Source: Spirochaetota bacterium (GTDB lineage Bacteria; Spirochaetota; GWB1-36-13; JAKPDD01). From it: DNA of 64,000 nt. The notes under the pieces are model-generated. The model ran no database searches and was not told the DNA's origin. It saw nothing but the letters and a program-made list of their open reading frames with translations. This document shows, piece after piece, positions 37,381-47,546 of the stretch. A program made the translations under genes and the position numbers. The stretch is taken from assembly GCA_029552945.1 (NCBI GenBank), contig JAKPDD010000043.1, positions 70,516 to 134,515 of the forward strand. The letters are read 5' to 3'. Every line of letters starts with the position of its first letter. The first letter of the stretch is position 1.

Positions 37381-37577
37381 AAAATGTTTGATTATTAAAA
37401 TTTATTATTCTTTTTTAATGCTTTCTATTTAAAATAAAAATATTAAGAGTATTTTTCTAATTTAAGACAAATACTGTTTTAAGTATTATATAGTTAATTA
37501 AAACTATTTTATTTAAAATTTTATTAATTAAATAAATTTTATAATCTTTTATTGATATAAAAAATAAGGAGATGAAT

Positions 37578-38555
37578 GTGAGAGTATTTTCAGGTATTCA
37601 GCCAAGTGGGATAATACATATAGGAAACTATGTTGGTGCAATAAAAAACTGGGTAAAGATCCAGGATAATTATGACTCTATCTTTTGTATAGTAGATTAT
37701 CATGCTATAACAGTCTCTTATGACTTTAAGAAAATGCCTGAAACAATATTTAATACTGCGGCTATACTACTTGCCTGTGGGATAGACCCTGATAAAGCAA
37801 AACTTTTCATACAGTCTGATGTTAAAGAACATACTGAACTTGCATGGATACTTGGGACATACACTGCATATGGGGACCTTACCAGAATGACACAGTTTAA
37901 AGATAAGTCTAAACAACACTCTGATAATATAAACTCAGGCCTCTTTTTTTATCCAGTACTTATGGCTGCTGATATACTTTTATATAAAGCAGATATTGTT
38001 CCTGTTGGTATAGACCAGGTTCAACACCTTGAACTTACAAGAGAAATAGCAAGAAAGTTTAATAGTATTGTGGGACAGACGTTCCCTGAACCTAAAGAAA
38101 TGTTATCAGAAGTCCCAAAAATACTTGGTCTTGATGGTGAAGCAAAGATGAGTAAGAGTATGAATAACTATATATCATTACTTGAGAGTGATAAAGACTT
38201 ATGGGATAAGTTAAGGGGTGCTAAAACTGATGAACAGAGAATAAAGAGGACTGACCCTGGTGACCCTGATAAGTGTAATATATTTAATATACATAAGGTT
38301 TTTTCGAAAAAAGATGAAATAGATATGATAAATATTGAATGTAGGAGGGCTGGGATAGGTTGTGTCGATTGTAAAAAAATACTTTATGAAAATCTTCTTA
38401 ATTTTATTACTCCAATACGAGAAAAAGTTGAATACTATAAAAATAAAAAAGATAATGTTTTTGATATACTTAAAATTGGGGCACAGTCCTGTAGGAAGAT
38501 AGCATCATTGACTATTGAAGAGGTAAAATCAAAAATGGGGCTTTTACTACGTTGA
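37578..38555 (+). CDS. trpS: Tryptophanyl-tRNA synthetase
   Basis: Charges tRNA-Trp. 325 residues of the class I fold: VFSGIQPSGIIHIGNYVGAI contains the HIGH-like element HIGN, KMSKS appears as AKMSKSMNN near 195-203, and DQVQHLELTREIA binds adenylate and tRNA. An in-frame ATG at 37572 directly abuts AAGGAG, too close to use; GTG 37578 has correct spacing and matches the usual N-terminus. Overlaps the following DUF115 gene by 4 bp. Confidence 0.95.
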   Translation: MRVFSGIQPSGIIHIGNYVGAIKNWVKIQDNYDSIFCIVDYHAITVSYDFKKMPETIFNTAAILLACGIDPDKAKLFIQSDVKEHTELAWILGTYTAYGDLTRMTQFKDKSKQHSDNINSGLFFYPVLMAADILLYKADIVPVGIDQVQHLELTREIARKFNSIVGQTFPEPKEMLSEVPKILGLDGEAKMSKSMNNYISLLESDKDLWDKLRGAKTDEQRIKRTDPGDPDKCNIFNIHKVFSKKDEIDMINIECRRAGIGCVDCKKILYENLLNFITPIREKVEYYKNKKDNVFDILKIGAQSCRKIASLTIEEVKSKMGLLLR

Positions 38556-40378
38556 TAGAAAAAAATATAAACTTTATAAAAAATAATAGTTTAATTCTCT
38601 TTGAAAAGATAAGCCAATTAAAAGAAAATAGTTCTTACAATTTTTTTAATACAGGAAATGGTTATTCGCTTACAGTAAATGGAAAACCTATAACAAGTAA
38701 AGTAAATCCTATTAAGGAGGCTCAAAAAAAGGTTGAAGCTTATAAACTTGATGGATTTGATGCTGTAGTATTTCTTGGGCTTGGGCTTGGATATGAACTT
38801 GTTGAACTGTTAAAAAAAGATATAAAAATACCAATAATAGTTATAGAGAAAGATGTAAATATATTCTACTATTTTCTTAAGATTTTTGATCTTGAAGATA
38901 TTATAAAAAAAAATCTAATTGAGATAATATTTCCAGAAGATCCAAGTACTATAACAGAAACCCTTAAACTATACAATATAGAAAAACCATTTATAGTTGT
39001 GAATAGACAATTATTCGAAATATATAAAGATTATTATCAATCTGCTTTAGATTCTATAAATAAGTATGTTGAGACAAGAATAATAAATAAAGCAACTTTG
39101 ATAAGGTTTGAGAAACTCTGGCTTAAGAATGTACTTGTTAATATGGGTTATTATCTATACTTTAAAGGTGTAAATTCTCTTTACGATAAGTTTAAAGATA
39201 CACCTGCTCTCATAATAGGTGGGGGGCCTTCTCTTAACAGGTGTATTGATAAAATAAAGAAGGTTAAAGATAATGTATTTATTATAAGTGTTAATACTTC
39301 ACTTGCTTACCTCCTTGATAACGGTATAGTCCCAGACTTTGTTGTTACTGTTGATCCTCAAGATAAGATATATAAATATTTTATACCGGTTCTAAATAAA
39401 AAAGAACTTCCAATACTTATTGCAGAACCTACTATTACTCCCAAAATAGTAAGAAAGTATCCAAGAATTCTCTTTTCTCAGATAGAGTTTGCTAAAGACT
39501 TTGTATTGTCTTTTTCTAAGGATAGAGGAGTTCTTGAGACAGGTGGTTCTGTTGTTACAACAGCCTTTTCATTTGCAAGAAAAATTGGTGCTAATCCCAT
39601 AATGTTTATTGGAGTTGATATGTCATATACAACTGATACTCTACATTTTAAGGGTTCTGAGCTTGAAAAGGACTGGATTTTTAATTCAAATAAGAATAAA
39701 ACAATAGAATCTTTAAATTATTTTTTTATGAGAAAGTTTAAACTTATTGAAAAAGAGGGTTTTCATGGGAGTGTTAAAACTGATATAAAGTTTATGACTT
39801 ATGCTAACTGGTTGGAAGAAAACTTCAAATTGTATAAAGATAAAATAAGGATAATAAACTTTTCTGAGGGCCTCTTATTTAAATACATAGAAAACAGAGC
39901 TATTGATGATATTAGTGATATATGTGCTGAGTATACAAAAGATAAACATTATTTAATAGATACAGTAAACTCAGAATATAATAAAGAAGCTAATTTGTTC
40001 ATAGGAAAGATAAATTATTATGAAAATGAGATCAATTATATTAAAAAAATTCTTGAGAATGGTATAATAATAGCTGAAAGGCTTTACAATAAAATAAAAA
40101 ATGGGAAAAGAGACCTTAATGAACTTAAGGAACTTGATAAAATTGACAAAAAAATAATGGAGAGTGAATCGAAAACAATACTTGGCCTTAGTATTCAAAA
40201 AGCAATATATGAGATAGAAGAGGAGAAAGTAGTTTTAACAAATGAAGAGAGAGAAAACAAAGAACTGGGAGTTATAAAAAAGTCTTTATATCTTTATAGA
40301 TCAATATTAGAGAGTTGCGAATATACTCTTAATCAGATAAAAAAATCACTTTCTATTATAAATAGAATAAACACTTGA
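38552..40378 (+). CDS. DUF115 / Maf-type (MptE-like) motility-associated glycosyltransferase family protein
   Basis: 608 residues. The N-terminal part holds VVFLGLGLGYELVELL; the core DUF115 domain (about 210-390) has LIIGGGPSLNRCIDKIKK, NTSLAYLLDNGIVPDFVVTV and DPQDKIYKYF. Family members include Maf proteins that glycosylate flagellins with sialic-acid-like sugars, and the fold relates to MptE. The C-terminal 170 residues are helical. The start is TTG 38552, overlapping the trpS stop. No flagellin or sugar genes are near, so the acceptor is unknown. Confidence 0.85.
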   Translation: MIEKNINFIKNNSLILFEKISQLKENSSYNFFNTGNGYSLTVNGKPITSKVNPIKEAQKKVEAYKLDGFDAVVFLGLGLGYELVELLKKDIKIPIIVIEKDVNIFYYFLKIFDLEDIIKKNLIEIIFPEDPSTITETLKLYNIEKPFIVVNRQLFEIYKDYYQSALDSINKYVETRIINKATLIRFEKLWLKNVLVNMGYYLYFKGVNSLYDKFKDTPALIIGGGPSLNRCIDKIKKVKDNVFIISVNTSLAYLLDNGIVPDFVVTVDPQDKIYKYFIPVLNKKELPILIAEPTITPKIVRKYPRILFSQIEFAKDFVLSFSKDRGVLETGGSVVTTAFSFARKIGANPIMFIGVDMSYTTDTLHFKGSELEKDWIFNSNKNKTIESLNYFFMRKFKLIEKEGFHGSVKTDIKFMTYANWLEENFKLYKDKIRIINFSEGLLFKYIENRAIDDISDICAEYTKDKHYLIDTVNSEYNKEANLFIGKINYYENEINYIKKILENGIIIAERLYNKIKNGKRDLNELKELDKIDKKIMESESKTILGLSIQKAIYEIEEEKVVLTNEERENKELGVIKKSLYLYRSILESCEYTLNQIKKSLSIINRINT

Positions 40379-40443
40379 CTTTTATTTTTAAAGATATTTT
40401 AATAATAAATAAGATAAAATTTTATATTTAAGAATTTTTTACT

Positions 40444-40764
40444 ATGGAAGATATAAAAGAATTATTATTCAGTCTATTTGTTGTTAAAAATTATATAGAG
40501 ATTAAGTTAGAGAATAATGTTGATAATACTTTAAATTCTATATATAAAAATGTTATGAGTTCTATAACTGAGATAGAAAATAAGATTAAGTATTATTTAA
40601 AGAATAATAATATAGTACTTGATAATAATATAATACTTGATGAACAGATTAAAAAAATAAGATTTGAAAAAAGCATTGAAAATATTAAGTTAGAAAATAT
40701 ATTTACTAGAATTGAACTTGAAGAAGAACTTAATAAATTAAAAGAAAAATACAATGGAAGATAG
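40444..40764 (+). CDS. Helical protein of unknown function upstream of an RsbW-like kinase
   Basis: 106 residues, no signal peptide, strongly helical and Ile/Asn/Glu/Lys-rich, ending IFTRIELEEELNKLKEKYNGR in effect as a coiled coil. I do not recognise a family. The last 11 bp overlap the start of the RsbW-like gene, which supports a shared transcript and perhaps partnership. ATG 40444 has no clear ribosome site. Confidence 0.6.
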   Translation: MEDIKELLFSLFVVKNYIEIKLENNVDNTLNSIYKNVMSSITEIENKIKYYLKNNNIVLDNNIILDEQIKKIRFEKSIENIKLENIFTRIELEEELNKLKEKYNGR

Positions 40765-41203
40765 CAAAAACTTAAATAATAATTTATACACAATTAATCC
40801 TAAAGAGGTTGTTAGGTTAAAAATACCAAGTGATCCTCTTTTTATTAAAAAGTCTAGAAATGTAATTGATGAGATATGCCAAAGGGCTGGGTTTGATATG
40901 AAAAAAACATATCAACTTAAAGTTGCTGTTAGTGAAGCTCTCTCTAATGTTATAGAGCATGCTTATAAAAAAGATAAGACAAAATTGATTTATATCTATT
41001 TCTTGATAACAGATGAGAGGATAGAGGTTATAATAAGAGACTTTGGTCAAAAGCCAAACTTTGATACATTTAAGTCAAGGGACTTAAATGATGTAAAAGA
41101 CAGGGGTTTAGGACTTTACTTAATAAGTAAGTATACAGATGTTTTTGAATATTATTTCTCAGATGAAAAAGAAAACCAAGTTAAATTTATAAAATACAAA
41201 TAA
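40754..41203 (+). CDS. RsbW/SpoIIAB-type anti-sigma serine kinase
   Basis: 149 residues with a GHKL ATPase fold: N box AVSEALSNVIEHAYKKD near 56-72, G1 box IIRDFGQKPNF near 95, and G2 DRGLGLYLISKYTD near 116-129. Such proteins bind a sigma factor or phosphorylate a STAS antagonist. No sigma factor or STAS gene is adjacent; the GAF-PP2C phosphatase at 19014 could be the opposing enzyme. It overlaps the upstream 106-residue ORF. Confidence 0.9.
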   Translation: MEDSKNLNNNLYTINPKEVVRLKIPSDPLFIKKSRNVIDEICQRAGFDMKKTYQLKVAVSEALSNVIEHAYKKDKTKLIYIYFLITDERIEVIIRDFGQKPNFDTFKSRDLNDVKDRGLGLYLISKYTDVFEYYFSDEKENQVKFIKYK

Positions 41204-41240
41204 GATTTTTAAATAAAACTTATTAATTCCCTTTAATTGG

Positions 41241-41537
41241 TTACTCTTTTTTATTAGATTTATCAGAGTTAATCATTTTTTCAAGTGCCCATATCATTCT
41301 TGCATATATTTCATCTATTTTTTTTTGATAGTGTGCTTTTTTGTAATATAAAAGTGCCTGAAAAGGCTTTTTTTCGTCATACATAAGATAGTCACCAACT
41401 CTTATTAGACCATCACTATAATCGGTTAACCAGAATATTTTTGCAGCTTCCTCTATTTTACCTTCGTTAAATAGTTGATTGCCTTTCCTTATTAATTTTA
41501 CTCTTTCCTCAGATGTAAGTTTTCTCTTTTCCTCCAT
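41241..41537 (-). CDS. Small TPR-like protein, spirochaete-type conserved hypothetical
   Basis: 98 residues. The sequence (LIRKGNQLFNEGKIEEAAKIF, then DGLIRVGDYLMYDEKKPFQA and LLYYKKAHYQKKIDEI) reads as two to three short helical repeats of TPR type. I recall similar small proteins in Spirochaetota genomes, unverified. Function unknown, probably cytosolic scaffold. GGAG sits before ATG 41537. It follows the transglutaminase-fold gene by 2 bp. Confidence 0.75.
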   Translation of the reverse strand: MEEKRKLTSEERVKLIRKGNQLFNEGKIEEAAKIFWLTDYSDGLIRVGDYLMYDEKKPFQALLYYKKAHYQKKIDEIYARMIWALEKMINSDKSNKKE

Positions 41538-41539
41538 TA

Positions 41540-43015
41540 TTACTCCATTTTTAAGCAGAAATCGATATATATAACTCTTCCGTCACTGGAAATTGTATCA
41601 TCTTTAGTTCCTATAATGTCCCCAATTATTGCATACCAAAAAACAGCAGATATATCGGAGATTCTTAGTATAACACTTACATTGCCTTCAAGTTCTATTG
41701 GATTGTTAAAAGTAAAAGTATATTCAAAATATTCATTTTTAAGATCTTTGTAAGGTGTCTGCATTATATTTGTTCTATATGTTTTTCCTTTATTAACAAC
41801 TTCTATCCATACTTTACCACTTTTTGTTAGTTCAAGAAAATATAAAGGTAAAACTACTTTACTTATTTTTGTTTTTGTTTCAAAAAATAGTTCCTGAGAA
41901 TAATACTGATTTTTTGTTATTTCCATATCAACCTTTAAGTTATTTTCAAAAAGTCCAAGTTCTTCTGGCATAAAGAACTTTTTACTATTTATATTTTTTT
42001 TTGTTTTACTGGATTTTTTTATCTGTATTGGTGCTGATATTATAAAATAAGGTTTATCCTCAATATTTTGTCCATTTATAATTTCTTCACTGTACTCGTC
42101 TTCTGAAAAAATAGTCTCTTTTTCGTAAAATACACCATCTTTTTTGGGGTATATAAAATTCATATCCAGATTATCTGAAAAATAATTACCATGTGACTTT
42201 CTTATTATGTTATTTGGTATAAAAAATAGTATGTTTAAAAATGGGTCAATTGGTAACCAGCCTATATTTGGTATAAATATTTCTATCCAGTGGTAAGCCC
42301 CTCTGGGATAGATTATTACAACTTCTTTACCATTGTATCTTATTCTGTATTTTGCAGGTATTGAATATCCGTGTACAATTCTTGATTGTATTCCCTGGAT
42401 TCTATAACCCTCAACAAGACTATTTAAAAATAGTGCTAAGCTACCTTTGGTTGATTTAAATGAATATGAATCAATCGGTGTTGTTCTCTTTAAAAAAATA
42501 AGTGTTTCTATTATTCTATTTATAAAACTGTTTTCTGTTATTATGTTATTATTTATAAAATCTATTTGATTTTTATTTAAAAATTTTATTTTCTTTAAAT
42601 TTGATTGGAACTGTCTCAAATCAACATTATCTTCACTAAATGTAAAATTGTTCAGGTTAAGTAATGAGTTTATTGTGTATGACTTGTTTATAAAAAGTGA
42701 GTTTTTAGCCATAGTTGTTAATATTCTTATAAGTTTATAATTTTCATTTGTTATATTGTTAATTTGATAATCACCTTTTATTATAAAATTATTTTCTTTT
42801 ACTTCTTGAGAGTTATAAAAATTTGAGTATGTTATAGGGTCATAATAATCTAAAAGTATGTATAGATTTTTTGATGTTTTTATTTCGTATATTACTTCTA
42901 TATTCCATTTTTTTAGTGTTTTTGTGCTTTGATCTACAACTATGAAATCAGCATTTGATGTATTATACAAAAGAAATAAAATTTTTATAATTATAATAGT
43001 AAATTTTCTCTTCAT
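41540..43015 (-). CDS. Exported transglutaminase-fold protein lacking the catalytic cysteine
   Basis: 491 residues with an N-terminal signal (about 1-22). The transglutaminase-like core at about 165-260 keeps the architecture GIQSRIVHGYSIP, AYHWIEIFIPNIGWLPIDP with His242 and Asp257, but the expected G-x-Cys block reads KGSLALF (190-196): no cysteine. The C-terminal half is beta-rich, without a recognised domain. Probably a periplasmic binding or structural protein rather than an enzyme. Divergent from the 43146 gene; co-transcribed with the 98-residue protein. Confidence 0.8.
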   Translation of the reverse strand: MKRKFTIIIIKILFLLYNTSNADFIVVDQSTKTLKKWNIEVIYEIKTSKNLYILLDYYDPITYSNFYNSQEVKENNFIIKGDYQINNITNENYKLIRILTTMAKNSLFINKSYTINSLLNLNNFTFSEDNVDLRQFQSNLKKIKFLNKNQIDFINNNIITENSFINRIIETLIFLKRTTPIDSYSFKSTKGSLALFLNSLVEGYRIQGIQSRIVHGYSIPAKYRIRYNGKEVVIIYPRGAYHWIEIFIPNIGWLPIDPFLNILFFIPNNIIRKSHGNYFSDNLDMNFIYPKKDGVFYEKETIFSEDEYSEEIINGQNIEDKPYFIISAPIQIKKSSKTKKNINSKKFFMPEELGLFENNLKVDMEITKNQYYSQELFFETKTKISKVVLPLYFLELTKSGKVWIEVVNKGKTYRTNIMQTPYKDLKNEYFEYTFTFNNPIELEGNVSVILRISDISAVFWYAIIGDIIGTKDDTISSDGRVIYIDFCLKME

Positions 43016-43145
43016 TTTTTCTCTTAAATAATAATTTTAATATTATTAATAATAAAAATTATGAAATATTATAATTTTTTTTAAAAAAATTCTTTTTTTT
43101 ATTTAAATTTTGTTTTTTAAACAATTTTAAAAAAGGAGGGACCTG

Positions 43146-44666
43146 ATGAAAAGAAAAGTTATTATTTTTATTTTATTTTTTCTCTTTTTTACATTAAATA
43201 CTGTTTATTCAGATGATGGTTCTTGGAACTCAATACATAGTGAATTAAAAGGGAACTTATATTCTAATAACAATCAGATAATTATGGAGAAAGAAGTATT
43301 AATTTTTGATGGTTTTGAAAAGTCTAATGTTACAGCTATTTTTCAGTTTAAAAACTCTTCAGATAAACCCTTGAACGTAGAGGCTGGATTTCCTGTTAAG
43401 TTTAGAATTATGCTTGAACCTATAAAAGATGGGAAGATTGTAAAATATCATTTTCCTGTAAGTAAGTATGGTCCTAATAGACACTTTGAAATTATAAAAC
43501 TGTTAATAGGTGATAAATTAAAGTCTGAAGATGTTGAGGATATTGAAACAAGTAATGAATATTTTCTTGATAAAGATATTGCTCCAAGGAGAAAAGTTTT
43601 AGCAAAAGACTTTAAAAATATTTATAATCTAAAAATATTACAGAACAATAAAAATATTGATTATGATTTTGTTGTGATTGATATTGCTATCAAAGATAAT
43701 TATTTTGAAGCTGTTTTTCATTATCACCATAACCTCTATTTTAACCCGAATGAAACATCGATTGTAAGTGTTAGTTATACTGATTATTGTGAAGAGAGTG
43801 GGGAACAACTTATGGTGCCGGTTTTACATTATAAATGGAACTATATAATTGGTACAGGAGGTACATGGAAAGATAATATAAAAAAACTTTATTTTTTGTT
43901 TCCTGAAGGAATAGATTTAGAATATTTACCAAAAGAGTTATCTTTTAACGGTATTGTTAGATTAGGTGAAAATAGTTATAATCTTTATGTAGGAGAAAAT
44001 TATAAGCCTAAGATAAATGATATGTTTACTCTTAAGATGGTTTCTTATAAATCCAATGACTTGTCAAGCTTTTATAATTATATATGGTTTACTGATCCCA
44101 GAAAAATTAATATACCATCTAAATCTTATTATAATGTTAAATATATAACAACATCATCATTTATTAAGCAAAAAACTAATTTGTATACTGATAGGGGGGT
44201 AATTGAAGGTATAGACTTTTCAGGTTTAAGGCTTTTTGATGGTGTAAAAGAGAGTGTATGGTGTGAGGGTAAGTGAGATGATGGTATAGGTGAGTTTGTT
44301 GAGTTTGAAATAATTGAAAATATAAGAGGTATTGCTGTCCAAAATGGTTTTAATAAGTCTTTTGTAAAGATAGAAGGAAAAGATATTGATACTGTTTATC
44401 AAAAGAACAATAGGATAAAGGATATGGAGTTTGTTTCATTGGATGGGAATATTAAAAAGATGATAAACCTTAATGACACTAAAGATATGCAGTTTTTTGA
44501 TATAGATCTTCCTAAGGGGAAATATAGGGTTTATATAAGGAGTATTTATAAAGGTACAAATTGGTCTGATACTTGTCTTGGAGAAATAAGGTTTTATAAA
44601 GATATAAGAAAAGTTATTGAAGAAGATGATTTTTTAAAAATTGTTTTCTCTACAATAATTAAATAG
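43146..44666 (+). pseudogene. Exported protein with NADase-type glycan-binding domain, split by one in-frame TGA
   Basis: A signal peptide (about 1-22) is followed by a beta-rich region. From about residue 330 comes a galactose-binding-like domain of the kind called NADase-type glycan-binding: LRLFDGVKESVWCEGK, [TGA at 44274-44276], DDGIGEFVEFEI, NGFNKS, NNRIKDMEF, GTNWSDTCLGEIRF. The reading frame is unchanged across the TGA, and the domain continues to a TAA at 44666, giving 506 codons. TGA is an ordinary stop elsewhere here. Explanations: recent nonsense mutation, sequencing error, readthrough or selenocysteine (I see no clear SECIS hairpin). GGAGG precedes ATG 43146. Confidence 0.75.
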
Positions 44667-44687
44667 TTTTTTTTATTAAAATAAAAC

Positions 44688-44726
44688 TTCTTAGGGAGTA
44701 TTAAGACTTCCTAAGAACCTTTTTTT
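44688..44726 (+). terminator. Strong terminator after the TGA-interrupted gene
   Basis: TTCTTAGGGAG (44688-44698) pairs with CTTCCTAAGAA (44707-44717), one wobble, 8-nt loop, followed by CC and seven T residues. It may also act against gpsA transcription from the other strand. Confidence 0.85.
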
Positions 44727-44817
44727 AAATATTATATTTTATAAAATGTTTTAGTTCATATTAAAATAGATTGATTAGTAAGATATATAAAATTTTATTT
44801 TTTAAAATTTCCCTAAT

Positions 44818-45825
44818 TTATATAATTTTTTCCTCTTTTAGACTTCTTGTCATAAGATCTTTAACAGCTTCCTTTGGATTTTTTCTTTCAAATAGTACTT
44901 TATATATCTGTTCTGTTATTGGCATATCTATTTTATTTTTTAATGCAATAGGATATACAACCTGTGTTGTTTTTACCCCTTCACATACCATTTTCATTTC
45001 CGCTAATGCTTCTTCCAGAGTTTTACCCTGTCCTATTTTATATCCCAATGTCCAGTTTCTACTTAAACTACTTGTTGCAGTAACTATAAGATCACCTATT
45101 CCACTTAGACCAAGAAATGTTTCTTTTTTTGCTTTCATTGATATGCCAAACCTTACTATTTCGACCAGTCCTCTTGTTATAAGTGCTGCTTGAGAGTTTA
45201 CACCAAGACCAAGACCAGAGTTTATACCAGCTGCTATTGCAATAATGTTTTTTAATACTCCACCAAGTTCAACCCCTATAACATCTTTTGATGAATATAC
45301 TCTTAACACTTTTGATGAAAACTCTTTCTGTATTTTCAGAGCATATTTATTTGACCTGGAGGCTGCAACAACACTTGTGGGTATTCCTGCTGCAAGTTCT
45401 TCAGCATGAGAGGGACCGGATATAACAACTACAGGATTTGGTAGAATACTGTTTAATACTTGGCTCATTCTATATCCTGTTGTTTCTTCAAGACCTTTTG
45501 CTGCACTTACAACTATTGCTTTTTTGTTTATAAATGGTTTTGCTTTTGTTGCAACTTCTCTTGTAGCAGACGAAGGTACAGCAAAAACAATTGTATCGCA
45601 GTTTCTTATATTCTCTATATTTAAAGTTGCAAATACGTTTTCTGGGAATCTTGCATCTTCAAGATAAAAATTATTTGTTTTTTTTGTATTTATTTCGTTT
45701 ATTATTTCAGGATTTATTCCCCAAAGTATTACATCAAATTTTTCTGCAAGTACTATTGAAAGAGCACTCCCAAAACTTCCTGAGCCTAATATTGCTATTT
45801 TATCTTTGTTTTTTTTAAAAAACAT
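44818..45825 (-). CDS. gpsA: NAD(P)-dependent glycerol-3-phosphate dehydrogenase
   Basis: Reduces dihydroxyacetone phosphate to sn-glycerol-3-phosphate for phospholipids. 335 residues: Rossmann IAILGSGSFGSALSIVLA near 8-25, the VISGPSHAEELAAG block near 130, the catalytic lysine in GGVLKNIIAIAAGI near 185, and GLSGIGDLIVTATSSLSRNW near 244. AAAGG precedes ATG 45825. It follows glyA by 12 bp. Confidence 0.97.
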   Translation of the reverse strand: MFFKKNKDKIAILGSGSFGSALSIVLAEKFDVILWGINPEIINEINTKKTNNFYLEDARFPENVFATLNIENIRNCDTIVFAVPSSATREVATKAKPFINKKAIVVSAAKGLEETTGYRMSQVLNSILPNPVVVISGPSHAEELAAGIPTSVVAASRSNKYALKIQKEFSSKVLRVYSSKDVIGVELGGVLKNIIAIAAGINSGLGLGVNSQAALITRGLVEIVRFGISMKAKKETFLGLSGIGDLIVTATSSLSRNWTLGYKIGQGKTLEEALAEMKMVCEGVKTTQVVYPIALKNKIDMPITEQIYKVLFERKNPKEAVKDLMTRSLKEEKII

Positions 45826-45837
45826 GTTTATGCCTTT

Positions 45838-47064
45838 TTAATATAGTGGGAAGTCTTTACATAATTTTAATACTTTTTCTCTTATATCTTTTATTTTTGT
45901 TTCATTATTTTTATTTTCTATAACATCAGCAATAAAGTTTGCTATTATTTCAGCCTCTTTTTCTTTCATTCCTCTTGTTGTTATTGTTGGTGCTCCTATT
46001 CTTATACCACTTGTTATAAATGGAGATCTTTTTTCTCCTGGAACAGTATTTTTATTTACTGTTATGTTAGCTTTTTCAAGTAGTTCTTCAGCTTCTTTTC
46101 CTGTTATATCTTTGTTTGTAAGATCAACCAGAAATAGGTGTGAATCTGTACCACCTGATACTACTTTAAATCCTCTTGCTATAAGAGTATTAGCCATCAT
46201 TCTAGCATTATTTAAAGTTTGCTTCATATCTTGTTTAAATTTTTCTGTCATAGCTTCTTTAAATGCAACAGCTTTTCCTGCTATTATATGTTCTAATGGT
46301 CCTCCCTGAATCCCTGGGAAAACTGTTTTATCAATTGCTTTTGCAAACTCTTCTTTGCACATTATCATTCCACCCCTAGGTCCTCTAAGTGTTTTATGAG
46401 TTGTTGTAGTCACAAACTCAGAATATATTATTGGGCTTGGATAGAAACCGGCTGCAATAAGACCTGCATAATGTGCAATATCACACATAAGATAAGCTCC
46501 AACACTATCTGCTATCTCTCTTAATCTTTTAAAGTCTATTATTCTTGAGTATGCACTTGCTCCTGCTACAATCATTTTTGGTTTTTCCTGTTTTGCTATT
46601 TTCTCCAGGTTATCATAATCGATCCATCCATCTTCGTTTACACCATATGTAACCGAATTGAAAATTTTACCACTAAAGTTTACTTTTGCACCGTGAGTGA
46701 GGTGTCCGCCTGCTGAAAGATCCATACCAAGTATTTTATCACCAGGTTCAAGCACACTTAAATATACTGCCATATTAGCTTGGGAACCAGAATGTGGTTG
46801 AACATTTACATGTTCAGCTTTAAAGAGTTCTTTTGCCCTGTCTATTGCTATCTGTTCTATATTATCAACAAACTCACAGCCACCATAATATCTTTTTTTC
46901 GGATATCCTTCAGCGTATTTGTTTGTTAATATGCTACCAACAGCTTCCATAACATTGTATGAAACTGCGTTTTCACTTGCAATAAGTTCAAGAGTATTAT
47001 TTTGCCTCTCTTTTTCTTTTTCTATATATTCAAATATTTGTGGGTCAAATGATTTTAAAGACAT
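45838..47064 (-). CDS. glyA: Serine hydroxymethyltransferase
   Basis: PLP enzyme interconverting serine and glycine with tetrahydrofolate. 408 residues with [43 protein letters not shown], and the PLP lysine in [15 protein letters not shown] near 228. A TTG codon directly upstream is in frame, but ATG 47064 is correctly spaced from AGGAG and is preferred. First gene of glyA-gpsA; cheW is 22 bp upstream on the same strand. Confidence 0.98.
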   Translation of the reverse strand: MSLKSFDPQIFEYIEKEKERQNNTLELIASENAVSYNVMEAVGSILTNKYAEGYPKKRYYGGCEFVDNIEQIAIDRAKELFKAEHVNVQPHSGSQANMAVYLSVLEPGDKILGMDLSAGGHLTHGAKVNFSGKIFNSVTYGVNEDGWIDYDNLEKIAKQEKPKMIVAGASAYSRIIDFKRLREIADSVGAYLMCDIAHYAGLIAAGFYPSPIIYSEFVTTTTHKTLRGPRGGMIMCKEEFAKAIDKTVFPGIQGGPLEHIIAGKAVAFKEAMTEKFKQDMKQTLNNARMMANTLIARGFKVVSGGTDSHLFLVDLTNKDITGKEAEELLEKANITVNKNTVPGEKRSPFITSGIRIGAPTITTRGMKEKEAEIIANFIADVIENKNNETKIKDIREKVLKLCKDFPLY

Positions 47065-47086
47065 CAAAATCTCCTAATGATTATTT

Positions 47087-47545
47087 TTATAAAGACTTTG
47101 TAATATTTGTTATATTTTTTATCTCTTCTTCAAAAAACATTTTTTCTATATCAATTAAAATTATTAACTGGTCATTTTCAATCTTTGTAATACCTTTTAT
47201 ATATTCTTCTTCTATATCAGCGAGTATTGATGGTGGTGGTGTAACGTCTATTTCACTTACTTGGATTACTCTAAATACTTTTGTTACTATTATACCTATT
47301 TTTGTATTTTTTGATTTTATTATTATAATCTCTTTTTTTTCTTCTGGGTTTGCTATATGAAACTTTTTTTCAAGATTTATTACTGGGATAATATCACCCC
47401 TTAGATTTATGATGCCTTCAACATAATCCAATGAGTTAGGTATTGGAGTTATTTCAGGAACTCTTATTATTTCTTGAGTATTGTGTATGTCTATACCGTA
47501 TATCTCAGAACCCATGAAAAATGTGACAAACTGTTTTAATGCCAT
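47087..47545 (-). CDS. cheW: Chemotaxis coupling protein CheW
   Basis: Links chemoreceptors to the CheA kinase. 152 residues of the SH3-like CheW fold: QFVTFFMGSEIYGIDIHNTQEIIR, IPNSLDYVEGIINLRGDIIPVINL and VFRVIQVSEIDVTPPPS. ATG 47545 is chosen over an upstream TTG because GGGGG lies 5-9 bases ahead. It begins one base after the PilZ gene's stop (TAATATG), so the two are probably translated together. No cheA or cheY is in the window. Confidence 0.95.
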   Translation of the reverse strand: MALKQFVTFFMGSEIYGIDIHNTQEIIRVPEITPIPNSLDYVEGIINLRGDIIPVINLEKKFHIANPEEKKEIIIIKSKNTKIGIIVTKVFRVIQVSEIDVTPPPSILADIEEEYIKGITKIENDQLIILIDIEKMFFEEEIKNITNITKSL

Positions 47546-47546
47546 A

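Noticed and set aside
44274-44276. TGA as a reassigned tryptophan codon genome-wide
   Set aside because: TGA ends argF, trpS, thiS, the hydG-like gene and others in this window at the expected family lengths, so it is a normal stop.
44274-44320. Selenocysteine insertion at the in-frame TGA
   Set aside because: I could not draw a convincing bacterial SECIS hairpin in the 40 bases after the TGA, and the domain is not a redox enzyme; left only as a remote option.
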